DNA of 34,557 nucleotides from Alphaproteobacteria bacterium (GCA_030147745.1 JASBUS010000004.1:1-34557), one strand, 5' to 3'; numbered from the stretch's first letter, positions 1 to 8,366 are shown. Program-made: numbers and translations. The notes: a model not told the origin generated them from the sequence alone.

Positions 1-1084
1 ACAAGCCTGCCAAATCGTCAATACGCTCTGCAGACAAACCATCGCGGCGCAGATACATCACAACGCCAAATGCGCCCGCAGTCATCACCATGTAAAGCGC
101 CATATAAACAAGCGCCGCGCCAACACCTTCTTCATTCGCACAAACAAGGCCCATTAAGGCAAAGCCGATATTCGCAATCGAACTATAAGCAAGCATACGT
201 TTAATATTGCTTTGCGCGATACCTGCAAAGCCGCCCCATAGGATCGACGCTGCAGCGATAAACCAAATGATTTGCTGCCACTGGTCAGTCAAGCTTGCGA
301 ATGGCCCCATCAACAAACGGATGATCAACGCCACTGCCGCCAATTTTGGCACCATTGCAAAGAACGCGGTCACACTTGTTGGTGCGCCTTCGTAAACATC
401 AGGTGTCCACATATGGAATGGCACAGCTGAAATTTTAAACGCCAAAGCCGCAAGTACAAATACCATACCGAAAGTCAAACCAAGGTTCAGGTCACTATTG
501 GCAGATACGGCGGAAGCAATTTCAACAAAATCAATACTGCCCGTAAAGCCGTAAATCAGTGAAATACCGAACAAAAGCATCCCTGATGACAATGCACCAA
601 GTACAAAATATTTCATGCCGGCTTCTGCTGAACGGATGCTATCGCGGCGGATAGACGCCAAAACATAAAGGCTTAAAGACTGAAGCTCTAGGCCCATATA
701 AAGACCAAGCAAGTTCCCTGAAGAAACCATCAGCATCATACCAAGCGCGGCAAGAAGCATCAGCACGGCATATTCAAAACGCGCAAAACCTTCTTCATAC
801 ATATATTTAATCGAGAGCATCACCGCTGCGCCAGTCCCCAGCAAAATCAGAGATTTCACAAAAACGGCGAACCCGTCATGAATAAACATGCCATTGAGCA
901 AACGTACAGGTTCTTTCGGTTCTGCATATAAGAACATACCCGCGGCAAGCAATGCAACCAACGCACCGTAACTCACCTTACGCGCAACCTGACCTTGCTG
1001 TAACACGCCATAAACTAGCAACAGCATTGAAAACACCGCAAGGGATAACTCAGCATATAAAGGGGCAAGACTATCTAAATTCAT
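1..1084 (-). CDS. nuoN: NADH-quinone oxidoreductase subunit N (partial, C-terminus outside window)
   Basis: NuoN is an antiporter-like membrane subunit of respiratory complex I, which couples NADH:quinone electron transfer to proton pumping across the inner membrane. The reading frame starts with ATG at 1082-1084 and runs 361 codons to base 2 without a stop; the rest lies beyond the left edge. The translation begins MNLDSLAPLYAELSLAVF and continues as successive hydrophobic helices. It contains the NuoN-typical stretch LLGLYMGLELQSLSLYVL followed by an AGMKYFVLGALSSGM helix, which carries the conserved Glu and Lys region of antiporter subunits. It is the last gene of a minus-strand nuoJKLMN cluster and lies only 11 bases after nuoM, so it is surely co-transcribed. 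Family assignment rests on sequence recognition plus gene order. Confidence 0.95.
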   Translation of the reverse strand, partial: MNLDSLAPLYAELSLAVFSMLLLVYGVLQQGQVARKVSYGALVALLAAGMFLYAEPKEPVRLLNGMFIHDGFAVFVKSLILLGTGAAVMLSIKYMYEEGFARFEYAVLMLLAALGMMLMVSSGNLLGLYMGLELQSLSLYVLASIRRDSIRSAEAGMKYFVLGALSSGMLLFGISLIYGFTGSIDFVEIASAVSANSDLNLGLTFGMVFVLAALAFKISAVPFHMWTPDVYEGAPTSVTAFFAMVPKLAAVALIIRLLMGPFASLTDQWQQIIWFIAAASILWGGFAGIAQSNIKRMLAYSSIANIGFALMGLVCANEEGVGAALVYMALYMVMTAGAFGVVMYLRRDGLSAERIDDLAGL

Positions 1085-1095
1085 AGCAAAAGCTC

Positions 1096-2760
1096 TTATT
1101 CATTATAGTTAATAATTGGCATGGGAAGGTCACCATTCCCCGTAAACTCATTCGGGTCGTAAGGCGCAAATGCAGGTACAGTATCGACATTTTGTGTTTC
1201 AACCGAAACTGCGCCACCTGCGGCAGGCTTAACCGCAGCCGCTTCCATCAACGCTGCTTCACGCATCTGACCTTTTTGCAAACCCGCCTCATAAATCGTA
1301 ATCAAACGGTCAACTGACGGATTAACGCGGTCAAGGATATAGCCTGGGAAGAAACCGAAATAGATCACCATTATAACAAGCGGTACAAAGAGTGAAATTT
1401 CACGGAAGTTCAAATCAGGCATTTTAGCAGCATCGTCATTGACCTGCTTACCGAAAACAACGCGGCGGTAGAGATAAAGCATATAAGGTGCACCAACAAT
1501 CAAACCAGTTGCCGCGAATAATGTCACAAGCGTATCAACCTGATAAATACCAACCAAAGTCAAAAATTCGCCCACGAAACCAGATGTCCCTGGCAAACCG
1601 ACCGAGCCCAGCATCAAGATCATAAACACAGTCGCATATTTCGGCATGTTTTTCACAATACCGCCATAACGCGCAATTTCACGTGTATGTAGACGGTCAT
1701 AAATCACGCCGACGCTCAAGAATAACGCGCCTGAAATCAAGCCGTGTGAGATCATCTGGAAGATACCGCCTTCGATACCTTGTGTCGTTGCCGTAAAGAT
1801 ACCAAGCGTTACATAGCCCATATGCGCAACAGATGAATACGCAATCAGCTTTTTAATATCTTCCTGCACCAAAGCGACTAAAGACGTATAGATAATCGCA
1901 ACAACACTGAGCCAGAACACCATCGGCGCGAACAGTTCAGATGCTTCTGGGAACATTGGTAATGAGAAACGCAAGAAGCCATAGCCACCCATTTTCAGCA
2001 ATACACCCGCAAGGATAACTGAGCCCGCTGTTGGCGCTTCAACGTGCGCATCTGGAAGCCATGTATGTACAGGCCACATCGGCATTTTAACCGCGAAGCT
2101 CGCAAAGACCGCAAGCCATAGCCAGATTTGCAAATCACGTACAACTGGATTTTCCATCAAGACTGGAATCTCGCTTGAACCAACCTGTACATAAAGCACA
2201 AGCATCGCCACCAGCATCAAAACCGAGCCAAGCAATGTATAAAGGAAGAATTTATAGGCCGAGTAAACACGGCGCGCACCGCCCCATACACCGATGATAA
2301 TAAACATAGGAATAAGCACGGCTTCAAAGAAGACATAGAATAAGAAGATATCCAGCGCGCAGAATGTACCAATCATTAAGCTTTCAAGGATCAAGAACGC
2401 AATCATGAATTCCTTCACGCGAGTCTTGATTGAATGCCAGCTTGCCAAGATACAGATCGGCACCAAAAATGCAGACAGCAAAACGAAGAATAACGAAATA
2501 CCATCAACACCCATATAATATGAAATACCAAGTGATGGGAACCAGTCCATACGCTCAACAAATTGATAGCCCGCTTCAGCAGGATCAAATTGTAGCGCAA
2601 GGTAAAGTCCCAAAGCCGCCGTGAATAATGACGTGAAAAGAGCTGTATTCTTTGCATTACGCGCAGACACATCTTCTTTCGTACTTCTGACGCTGATGAT
2701 AAAGAGCACCCCAACCAATGGCAGGAAAGTCATCAACGATAAAACAGGTAAATCAAACAT
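1096..2760 (-). CDS. nuoM: NADH-quinone oxidoreductase subunit M
   Basis: This is a 554-residue antiporter-like proton-pumping subunit of complex I in the inner membrane. Key residues are in the expected places: Glu146 in the FYVFFEAVLIP helix (counterpart of E. coli Glu144), Lys225 in FAVKMPMWPVHTWLPDAH, and Lys256 in GVLLKMGGYGF. A second conserved block KKLIAYSSVAHMG marks the broken-helix region. There are about 14 hydrophobic segments. After the last helix a hydrophilic C-terminal tail of roughly 60 residues, rich in Ala, Val and Pro, exceeds the E. coli protein and is of unknown use. The gene follows nuoL by 23 bases and precedes nuoN by 11. The start ATG at 2758-2760 gives the canonical short N-terminus, although the ribosome site (AAGAAGAG) is weak. 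Confidence 0.97.
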   Translation of the reverse strand: MFDLPVLSLMTFLPLVGVLFIISVRSTKEDVSARNAKNTALFTSLFTAALGLYLALQFDPAEAGYQFVERMDWFPSLGISYYMGVDGISLFFVLLSAFLVPICILASWHSIKTRVKEFMIAFLILESLMIGTFCALDIFLFYVFFEAVLIPMFIIIGVWGGARRVYSAYKFFLYTLLGSVLMLVAMLVLYVQVGSSEIPVLMENPVVRDLQIWLWLAVFASFAVKMPMWPVHTWLPDAHVEAPTAGSVILAGVLLKMGGYGFLRFSLPMFPEASELFAPMVFWLSVVAIIYTSLVALVQEDIKKLIAYSSVAHMGYVTLGIFTATTQGIEGGIFQMISHGLISGALFLSVGVIYDRLHTREIARYGGIVKNMPKYATVFMILMLGSVGLPGTSGFVGEFLTLVGIYQVDTLVTLFAATGLIVGAPYMLYLYRRVVFGKQVNDDAAKMPDLNFREISLFVPLVIMVIYFGFFPGYILDRVNPSVDRLITIYEAGLQKGQMREAALMEAAAVKPAAGGAVSVETQNVDTVPAFAPYDPNEFTGNGDLPMPIINYNE

Positions 2761-2783
2761 AACTTGTTACACTCTTCTTATAA

Positions 2784-4943
2784 TTATTCAGCGGCTTCTT
2801 TGCCAAAATTCATTAAACCATCCCAGATTGCCCCCAAATCAAGCGGCGCGAACCACAGCATAGCGGCAACCAAACCAATCAACATCACAAAGGCATATTG
2901 ATAGATATAACCACTTTGGAAAACACTCGCCATTTTGGCTACAAAATTTGACGCATTCGCAAAACCATCAGGACCAAAACGGTCAATGATACGACGGTCA
3001 GACCATGTAAACCATCGCCCTAAACGGAATGTGTTTTTAACGAAAATATAGTCATATAATTCATCAAAATACCATTTGCGGAAAAACAAGCTATGTACAG
3101 GCTTAAACGCCTGACTAAACAAGCCTGGAAGCGATGGTGTCACTAGATAGAAAATATACGCAAGCGCAATACCTAATGCAGACATCAAAATCGGCAATTT
3201 CTTAACCCAGAATGGCACGCTATGCGCAGCATCAACCGTATCATTCTCTGGCAACACCTGAATTGAGTTTTGCCAGAACAAGTTACGATCTTTCATCGCC
3301 TCAAAAACATCATGATGTTCATCGTCATGCGCTGTATCTTCGTGATGCATATCAGCCGCCATCTCGTGATGCGCATCAGCTTCATCCATAGCGCCGTCAT
3401 GATGTGCATCACCCGCATGTGGTGTCACTTCAGCATGAATCGCAGCTGCGCCATGATGGGCATCATGATGACCTCCAACAAAACCGTTATAGAACACAGC
3501 GCCAGAGAATATCGCGCCAATCGCGAGCACAACCAAAGGAGCCGTCATAACAAATGGAGATTCATGGACATGATCCATCACATGTTTATCTGCACGTGGC
3601 TTACCGTGGAAGGTCATCAAAATCAAACGCCATGAATAGAACGCGGTCAATACAGCCGCCAAAATACCAAAGACAAAGGCCAAATCACCGAACCAGCTTT
3701 GGTCCGCATAGGCGACTTCAATAATCATATCTTTTGAATAATAACCCGCGAAGAACGGTACGCCCGCCAAAGCAAGTGAGCCAATCCACATCATCGCATA
3801 AGTGAATGGGATCTTCTTCCAAATACCGCCCATTTTGCGCATATCTTGTTCATCAGACATCGCGTGAATAACGCTACCCGCGCCCAAGAACAACAACGCC
3901 TTGAAGAAGGCGTGCGTCATCAAGTGGAAAATCGCGGCGCCATATGCCGACACCCCAAGGGCGAAGAACATATAACCAAGCTGTGACATGGTTGAATAAG
4001 CGATAACGCGCTTAATATCAAATTGTGTTAAACCGATTGTCGCCGCAACCAAAGCTGTACATGCGCCCATCACGGTAATAACCATCAACGCAATTGGTGC
4101 ATATTCATAAAGCGGCGAGAAACGCGCCACAAGGAACACACCCGCCGTCACCATAGTTGCCGCGTGAATTAACGCAGACACTGGTGTAGGGCCTTCCATC
4201 GCGTCAGGAAGCCATGTATGCAAGCCAAGCTGCGCTGATTTACCAACCGCACCTGTAAACAACAACAAGCCAATCAACGTCAAAGCATGAACATCAAAAC
4301 CTAGGAAATTAACGGTTAAGTCTTGTTTAGATTCAACGCCCGCGAAAATGGTTTCAAAGCTAATGCTACCGAACACAACGAAACACGCCATAATACCAAG
4401 CGCCAAGCCAAAGTCACCGACACGGTTAACGATAAAGGCCTTCATCGCCGCGCTATTGGCGCTGTCTTTAGAATTCCAAAAACCGATCAACAAATAAGAT
4501 GCAAGACCGACGCCTTCCCAGCCAAAAAATAACTGAAGCAAGTTATCCGCACTAACCAGCATCAACATCGCGAATGTGAATAAGCTCAGGTAAGACATGA
4601 AACGTGCGCGATGTGGATCATGGCTCATATAACCAACGGAATAGACATGCACACAGGTCGATACGATAGTAATAACGCACATCATCACCACAGATAATGT
4701 ATCAAAACGCAGCGCCCAATTTGCTGTGAAGAAATCAGATGAAATCCACTCCGCTAATGGCACGACATATTGACTGCCACCAAGAATAACGGAGAAAAAC
4801 AAGCTTATCGCTGAAAAACACGCTACAAACATCATGCCGCAAGTGACAATCTGCGCACCGCGTGGGCCAATCTTCTTACCAAATAAGAAAGAAATCAAAA
4901 AGCCGAGTAATGGGGCAAATACTACTAAATATTCAAAAGTCAT
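2784..4943 (-). CDS. nuoL: NADH-quinone oxidoreductase subunit L, with a His-rich loop
   Basis: NuoL is the distal proton-pumping subunit of complex I, anchored in the inner membrane with a long lateral helix. At 719 residues it is longer than the E. coli protein (about 613). It shows Glu143 in FFGWEGVGLASYLLIGFW, the GKSAQLGLHTWLPDAM block and KRVIAYSTMSQLG, which are the hallmarks of the antiporter fold. Most of the extra length is a polar insertion at about residues 490-545 (bases about 3308-3475) with 15 His and about 15 Asp/Glu in 56 residues, placed between the helix around FSGAVFYNGF and the next membrane segment. The C-terminal part (FRKWYFDELYDYIFVKNTF) is typical and continues to the final helix. 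It sits 4 bases downstream of nuoK and 23 bases before nuoM. Confidence 0.97.
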   Translation of the reverse strand: MTFEYLVVFAPLLGFLISFLFGKKIGPRGAQIVTCGMMFVACFSAISLFFSVILGGSQYVVPLAEWISSDFFTANWALRFDTLSVVMMCVITIVSTCVHVYSVGYMSHDPHRARFMSYLSLFTFAMLMLVSADNLLQLFFGWEGVGLASYLLIGFWNSKDSANSAAMKAFIVNRVGDFGLALGIMACFVVFGSISFETIFAGVESKQDLTVNFLGFDVHALTLIGLLLFTGAVGKSAQLGLHTWLPDAMEGPTPVSALIHAATMVTAGVFLVARFSPLYEYAPIALMVITVMGACTALVAATIGLTQFDIKRVIAYSTMSQLGYMFFALGVSAYGAAIFHLMTHAFFKALLFLGAGSVIHAMSDEQDMRKMGGIWKKIPFTYAMMWIGSLALAGVPFFAGYYSKDMIIEVAYADQSWFGDLAFVFGILAAVLTAFYSWRLILMTFHGKPRADKHVMDHVHESPFVMTAPLVVLAIGAIFSGAVFYNGFVGGHHDAHHGAAAIHAEVTPHAGDAHHDGAMDEADAHHEMAADMHHEDTAHDDEHHDVFEAMKDRNLFWQNSIQVLPENDTVDAAHSVPFWVKKLPILMSALGIALAYIFYLVTPSLPGLFSQAFKPVHSLFFRKWYFDELYDYIFVKNTFRLGRWFTWSDRRIIDRFGPDGFANASNFVAKMASVFQSGYIYQYAFVMLIGLVAAMLWFAPLDLGAIWDGLMNFGKEAAE

Positions 4944-4947
4944 CGAC

Positions 4948-5259
4948 TTAACCTTTCATACTCGATAAATCTTCAACGCCGATAGCGCCTTTCTTACGGA
5001 AGAACACCACAAGAATAGCAAGGCCAATCGCCGCTTCAGCCGCAGCAACCGTCAAAATAAACATCGTAAAAACTTGACCTGTAATATCATTCAATGCCGA
5101 TGAAAAAGTGACAAAGTTGATATTCACGGCCAATAACATCAGTTCAATTGACATCAGAATAACAATCACATTGCGGCGGTTAAGAAAAATACCGAATACG
5201 CCGATTGTGAACAGCATGGCAGCGACTGCCAAATAATGTAAAGTTGATATATCCATCAT
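4948..5259 (-). CDS. nuoK: NADH-quinone oxidoreductase subunit K
   Basis: This is a 103-residue three-helix membrane subunit of complex I, of normal family length. The two glutamates that form part of the proton-translocating central axis are present: Glu39 in [13 protein letters not shown] and Glu75 in [12 protein letters not shown]. Their spacing of 36 residues equals that of E. coli Glu36/Glu72. The start used here is [10 protein letters not shown]; the second Met is an equally possible start. It lies 35 bases after nuoJ and 4 bases before nuoL within the nuoJKLMN cluster. Assignment is very secure. Confidence 0.97.
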   Translation of the reverse strand: MMDISTLHYLAVAAMLFTIGVFGIFLNRRNVIVILMSIELMLLAVNINFVTFSSALNDITGQVFTMFILTVAAAEAAIGLAILVVFFRKKGAIGVEDLSSMKG

Positions 5260-5294
5260 CTAAATCCTCGTAAGTACCAAACAGCCCCTGTTTA

Positions 5295-5912
5295 TTAGGA
5301 AATGCCCTGTCCGGTCTTGACCTCCTTGATTTCTAAAACATCTTCACGCTTCACATAAACTTGATCCGCAACTTTTTGGCGGCGCACATCCGCACGGCGG
5401 CGATGTGTCAAAACAATCGCGCCAATCATCGCCACTAACAAAATTAAACCTGCAAGTTGGAAGGCATAAACATAGTCAGTGTAAAGCACCTGACCAATTT
5501 GTTCCGTATTGGTGATATCTGACACAACGGCCGCTTCAGCAACCAATGTTGGCTGAACATCCGCCCACGCAAAATACAGCGTAATAAGTTCAAGCAGCAT
5601 CACACCGCCAAAAACAAGCCCACCGCCAATATAAGATTTAGCGTTTTGACGCAGGCTTTGGAAATCTACATCCAACATCATCACAACGAACAAGAACAGA
5701 ACCGCAACCGCGCCGACATAGACAATCACTAAAATCATCGCGACAAATTCAGCGCCGAGTAAAACAAACAAGCCTGCCGCATTAAAGAATGCCAAGATCA
5801 AGAACAATACAGAATGCACAGCATTTGATGCCGTAATCACCCGTAAGGCGCTTAGCAATAATATGATTGAAAACAAATAAAACGCTGCAGTTGCTATCAT
5901 TTTAATAACCAT
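5295..5912 (-). CDS. nuoJ: NADH-quinone oxidoreductase subunit J
   Basis: NuoJ is a five-helix membrane subunit of complex I (205 residues here). The motif AMILVIVYVGAVAVLFLFVVMMLD is the conserved third helix containing the pi-bulge region and is diagnostic. The C-terminal tail is hydrophilic and ends in EIKEVKTGQGIS. Translation could begin at 5912 (MVIKMIATAAF) or, more like the family, at the in-frame ATG at 5898-5900 (MIATAAFYLFS); neither has a strong ribosome site. This is the first gene of its transcript: nuoI, which usually precedes nuoJ, is absent and a divergent envelope gene occupies that place. The complex I genes are therefore split in this genome, or the cluster is rearranged. 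Confidence 0.95.
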   Translation of the reverse strand: MVIKMIATAAFYLFSIILLLSALRVITASNAVHSVLFLILAFFNAAGLFVLLGAEFVAMILVIVYVGAVAVLFLFVVMMLDVDFQSLRQNAKSYIGGGLVFGGVMLLELITLYFAWADVQPTLVAEAAVVSDITNTEQIGQVLYTDYVYAFQLAGLILLVAMIGAIVLTHRRRADVRRQKVADQVYVKREDVLEIKEVKTGQGIS

Positions 5913-5953
5913 TCATCTTGTTGAATTGTCATGATTAAAGGGCAAAAAACCCA

Positions 5954-5965
5954 AGAATCGATTCT
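5954..5965. promoter_or_regulatory. 12-bp perfect palindrome upstream of nuoJ (candidate operator)
   Basis: AGAATCGATTCT is a perfect 12-bp palindrome. It lies just downstream of a possible -10 element for the nuoJ transcript, about where transcription would start. A dyad at the start point is a common place for a repressor, but no family of regulator can be named from it. The match could be chance, since 12-bp palindromes do occur in sequence of this length. Confidence 0.3.
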
Positions 5966-5970
5966 CGACA

Positions 5971-5999
5971 AATCTAAAAACATCTGTCTAGTTGCGCAA
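5971..5999 (-). promoter_or_regulatory. possible promoter of nuoJKLMN
   Basis: Read on the minus strand, TTGCGC (5994-5999) is followed after exactly 17 bases by TAGATT (5971-5976). These match the sigma-70 consensus at 3/6 and 4/6 positions, so the call is weak. Some promoter must exist between nuoJ and the divergent gene at 6128, because nuoJ is the first gene of its cluster. Confidence 0.3.
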
Positions 6000-6127
6000 G
6001 GGCGTAAACCAAGGCCCGCACTTTCCATCCACTTTTATTTCTTGCGCCATCAAGAAAAATTTATAAAATGAAACAACATTTAAGACGCCCAAAAGCTAAG
6101 CTTACGGCACGCATAAAAGAGTAAAAA

Positions 6128-6625
6128 ATGAATATTATCCGTATCTTCGTACTGAGTGTTACAGCGCTATCTTTACATTTATCACTAACAACCGCGCCAG
6201 CCAAAGCCGATGAGCTATCTGTTGGACTAGGCGTCTTTGATGTTTTAGATGATGAGAAATCTATGTCGATACGCGCAGAATATCGTTTTGATTACAGCCC
6301 CCTGCTCGGCATCAAACCGTTAATCGGCGTTGAAACGAGCACAGATGCGGCCTTCCATGGTTTTGCGGGGCTTTATCGTGACTTTTATCTCAATGACCAT
6401 GTTTACCTAACGCCATCTTTTGTCGGCGGCGGTTACGCCAATGGGCATGGGCCAGACTTGAACCATTACATCCAATTCCGATCCATGGTTGAACTTGGTT
6501 ATAAACTCAATGATGAATACCGTATGTCACTGGGCCTCAGCCACACTTCAAATGGCAACTTAGGCGATGAAGGCAACTCCGGAACCGAGGCTGCCGCCTT
6601 ATATATTCATCGCGGCTGGCCATAA
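6128..6625 (+). CDS. PagL-like lipid A 3-O-deacylase / acyloxyacyl hydrolase
   Basis: This is a 165-residue exported protein with a signal peptide (cleavage near TAPAKA-DE, residues 26-28) followed by alternating short beta-strand segments typical of a small eight-stranded outer-membrane barrel. The C-terminal region LSHTSNGNLGDEGNSGTE carries the PagL active-site arrangement: His139, Ser141 and Glu154, close to the His126/Ser128/Glu140 spacing of the Pseudomonas enzyme. PagL removes the 3-O-linked acyl chain of lipid A in the outer membrane and so remodels LPS. The ORF starts at ATG 6128 after AAGAG. Its last 19 bases overlap the convergent gene on the minus strand. Family assignment is from motif recognition; substrate specificity is inferred. 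Confidence 0.75.
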   Translation: MNIIRIFVLSVTALSLHLSLTTAPAKADELSVGLGVFDVLDDEKSMSIRAEYRFDYSPLLGIKPLIGVETSTDAAFHGFAGLYRDFYLNDHVYLTPSFVGGGYANGHGPDLNHYIQFRSMVELGYKLNDEYRMSLGLSHTSNGNLGDEGNSGTEAAALYIHRGWP

Positions 6626-7761
6626 AGCCCCATGCTTTCAACCATAATTTTGAAACTACGCTGATTCTTTGACCAAACAAGGAAATCAAATTCACGGCCA
6701 ATCGTTGTTAAGAAAACATAGCCGTCATAAACATCTGATTCCAAAATGGCGAGCCAAATTTCATAACCGTTATAGTTGCCATTCGTGTCTCTTGCTTTAA
6801 AAATATCGATACGCCCTGCAGAGATACTTTTATCAAATTTAACATTATCGAGGGTTTCGATATGCTCACCAATCGTGAATTGAACAATTTCGCTATATTT
6901 CTGCTTATAATTTTCCATGTTTTCTTCACGCGTGCCACCAACATGGCTCGCGATATAAAAGCTATCGATACGACCGTCAAGCTCCCCACGTAAGTTATGG
7001 GTTGTTACGGCCGCAGCTAATTCATCCACAACGGTCAAACGCGGCACTTTAACGCTCCAAGATGCCGGATAGTTAAATTTGACAATATCCAAAATTGAGA
7101 ATTCTTTGCGCGGCTCAATGGTTTTGTCATCTTCAAAGACCATCCCAAAACTGGCAATTGACCAAATCGCTTCATCACGTTGTTCATTCCAAAATACATC
7201 TGGCACAGCATATTCCGCAATTATCACTTTATCTCCGATCAATACGGCCACAGAGCGCACAACAAATGTTGCTTCTATGTTCATTTTAATCGATTCTGCT
7301 TCAACGCGCTTACCATCCGCGAAGTCATCTTTCATTGCCACCACAGAATAACCGCGCGAAGACATATAGTTAAAATACCAGTGGCTTAAATCTACTTCAC
7401 GTTCAAGTTTAAGCGCAAAAACATTATAGGTGCTACGCGCATACATATTTGGCAAACCAACATATTTTTCTAAAATCGTTTCGACTTTACTTGAAAACTC
7501 AGTCGTACCAACTTTACCGCCTGTAATATCTTCCCAGCCTTTGGGTAATTTGAACTTATGGGTTAACAGCTTTTCTCCCGGAACTTCATGCTCATATTCA
7601 TCAGCATTACTATCATAAGCATCCTTCGTCATTTTGACAGATGTATCCAAATCCGTATAAGCCTTAATAATCTCCTGCGCACCCGCATGTGGCGCGGCAA
7701 GCAATAAAAGCGCCAATGACATCATCAAAAATTTGTAAGACAATAATTTCATAATCTGCAT
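6607..7761 (-). CDS. exported protein of unknown function, possible duplicated PsbP/Mog1-like lobes
   Basis: I do not recognise a named family. The 384-residue product has a clear signal peptide (MKLLSYKFLMMSLALLLLAAPHAGAQ region) and no further membrane helix, so it should be periplasmic or surface-exposed. Two halves look alike in organisation: an N-lobe starting around FKLPKGWEDI and ending IWSIASFGM, and a C-lobe starting FNYPASWSV and ending FKIMVESMGL. Aromatic YPxxW near the start and a closing SF/SM helix are typical of PsbP/Mog1-type folds; this is fold inference, not homology shown. Start ATG 7759-7761 has AGG ten bases upstream. The gene follows the thioesterase by 31 bases, so the two are probably one transcript, and its 3' end overlaps the PagL-like gene by 19 bases. 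Confidence 0.7.
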   Translation of the reverse strand: MQIMKLLSYKFLMMSLALLLLAAPHAGAQEIIKAYTDLDTSVKMTKDAYDSNADEYEHEVPGEKLLTHKFKLPKGWEDITGGKVGTTEFSSKVETILEKYVGLPNMYARSTYNVFALKLEREVDLSHWYFNYMSSRGYSVVAMKDDFADGKRVEAESIKMNIEATFVVRSVAVLIGDKVIIAEYAVPDVFWNEQRDEAIWSIASFGMVFEDDKTIEPRKEFSILDIVKFNYPASWSVKVPRLTVVDELAAAVTTHNLRGELDGRIDSFYIASHVGGTREENMENYKQKYSEIVQFTIGEHIETLDNVKFDKSISAGRIDIFKARDTNGNYNGYEIWLAILESDVYDGYVFLTTIGREFDFLVWSKNQRSFKIMVESMGLYGQPR

Positions 7762-7792
7762 AATTTAAATACCTAAGCTATAATCTTTAACG

Positions 7793-8227
7793 TTAAGAGC
7801 CAATACGATCCTTCATTGTTTTATCAGGACGGCCATTTTCATCTAATGCCACAAAGGTAAATATACCCTCTGCAATATTAAAAAACTCTTTATTTCCAGC
7901 ATTTTGTTCGACATACCACACATTTACGTTCACCGCGATGGACGAACGACCAATCTCAACCGTGTCGGTATAGAGATGAACCTCTTGCCCGATAATCAAC
8001 GGACGAAAGAAACGTATTTTATCCGCTGACACCGTTACAATGCGCTGCTGCGCAATACCAAAGGCGTGAGCCGCGCCCGCCATATCCATCTGCGCCAAGA
8101 CCCAGCCACCAAACATACTGCCCCCTGGGTTTGCATCACGTTCAATCGCAACGGTCTGCATTGCCAGCTGCCCCTTAGGTGAATTTGGCATGATATGTTT
8201 TTTTGAATTTTCAGCTTTTTCAGACAA
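7793..8227 (-). CDS. acyl-CoA thioesterase, YciA-like hotdog family
   Basis: This is a 144-residue cytosolic enzyme of the hotdog fold that hydrolyses acyl-CoA to free acid and CoA. The family signature is visible at residues 32-48: DANPGGSMFGGWVLAQMD, resembling the NPxGxxFGGWxLxxMD block of YciA-type enzymes, followed by SADKIRFFRPLIIGQEV (central strand region). The start is TTG at 8225-8227, chosen because GGAG stands ten bases upstream; an alternative is the ATG at codon 13 (MPNSPKGQLAMQ), which would still keep the whole fold. It is first in a probable two-gene transcript with the secreted protein downstream and is divergent from parE. The preferred chain length of its substrate cannot be read from the sequence. 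Confidence 0.88.
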   Translation of the reverse strand: MSEKAENSKKHIMPNSPKGQLAMQTVAIERDANPGGSMFGGWVLAQMDMAGAAHAFGIAQQRIVTVSADKIRFFRPLIIGQEVHLYTDTVEIGRSSIAVNVNVWYVEQNAGNKEFFNIAEGIFTFVALDENGRPDKTMKDRIGS

Positions 8228-8264
8228 AAGGGATACGCTCCAGATAAATAATTGTTCATGAATA

Positions 8265-8279
8265 CCTATAAAATATAGG
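8265..8279. promoter_or_regulatory. dyad in the thioesterase/parE divergent region
   Basis: CCTATA-AAA-TATAGG forms a perfect 6-bp inverted repeat with a 3-base spacer in the 139-base region between the divergent thioesterase and parE genes. It lies about 20 bases upstream of the proposed parE -35 element and may also supply a -10-like TATA stretch for the minus-strand gene. It is either a regulator site or an AT-rich coincidence. Confidence 0.3.
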
Positions 8280-8286
8280 CTCAGGC

Positions 8287-8315
8287 TTGCATTACGGCTT
8301 TTGAGGTCGCATAAT
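8287..8315 (+). promoter_or_regulatory. parE promoter (sigma-70 type)
   Basis: TTGCAT at 8287-8292 and CATAAT at 8310-8315 are separated by 17 bases. The -10 matches the consensus at 5 of 6 positions. It would start transcription near 8322, leaving a leader of roughly 45 bases before the parE ATG. The same TTGCAT hexamer serves the proposed promoter of the secreted-protein gene at 30044-30706. Confidence 0.55.
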
Positions 8316-8366
8316 CGCCCCTATTCAAAAGCAGCGAAAATAAAGCCTATTACGGAATAGTATGAA

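Noticed and set aside
3270-3635. A Met/His-rich plus-strand ORF of 121 codons opposite nuoL
   Set aside because: It is the reverse reading of the His-rich GAT/CAT codons in the NuoL loop, which gives Met and Ile codons on the other strand.
6068-6124. An 18-codon basic ORF ending 3 bases before the PagL-like start, possibly a leader peptide
   Set aside because: It has no ribosome site and no repeated amino acid or attenuator hairpin; length and composition are consistent with chance.
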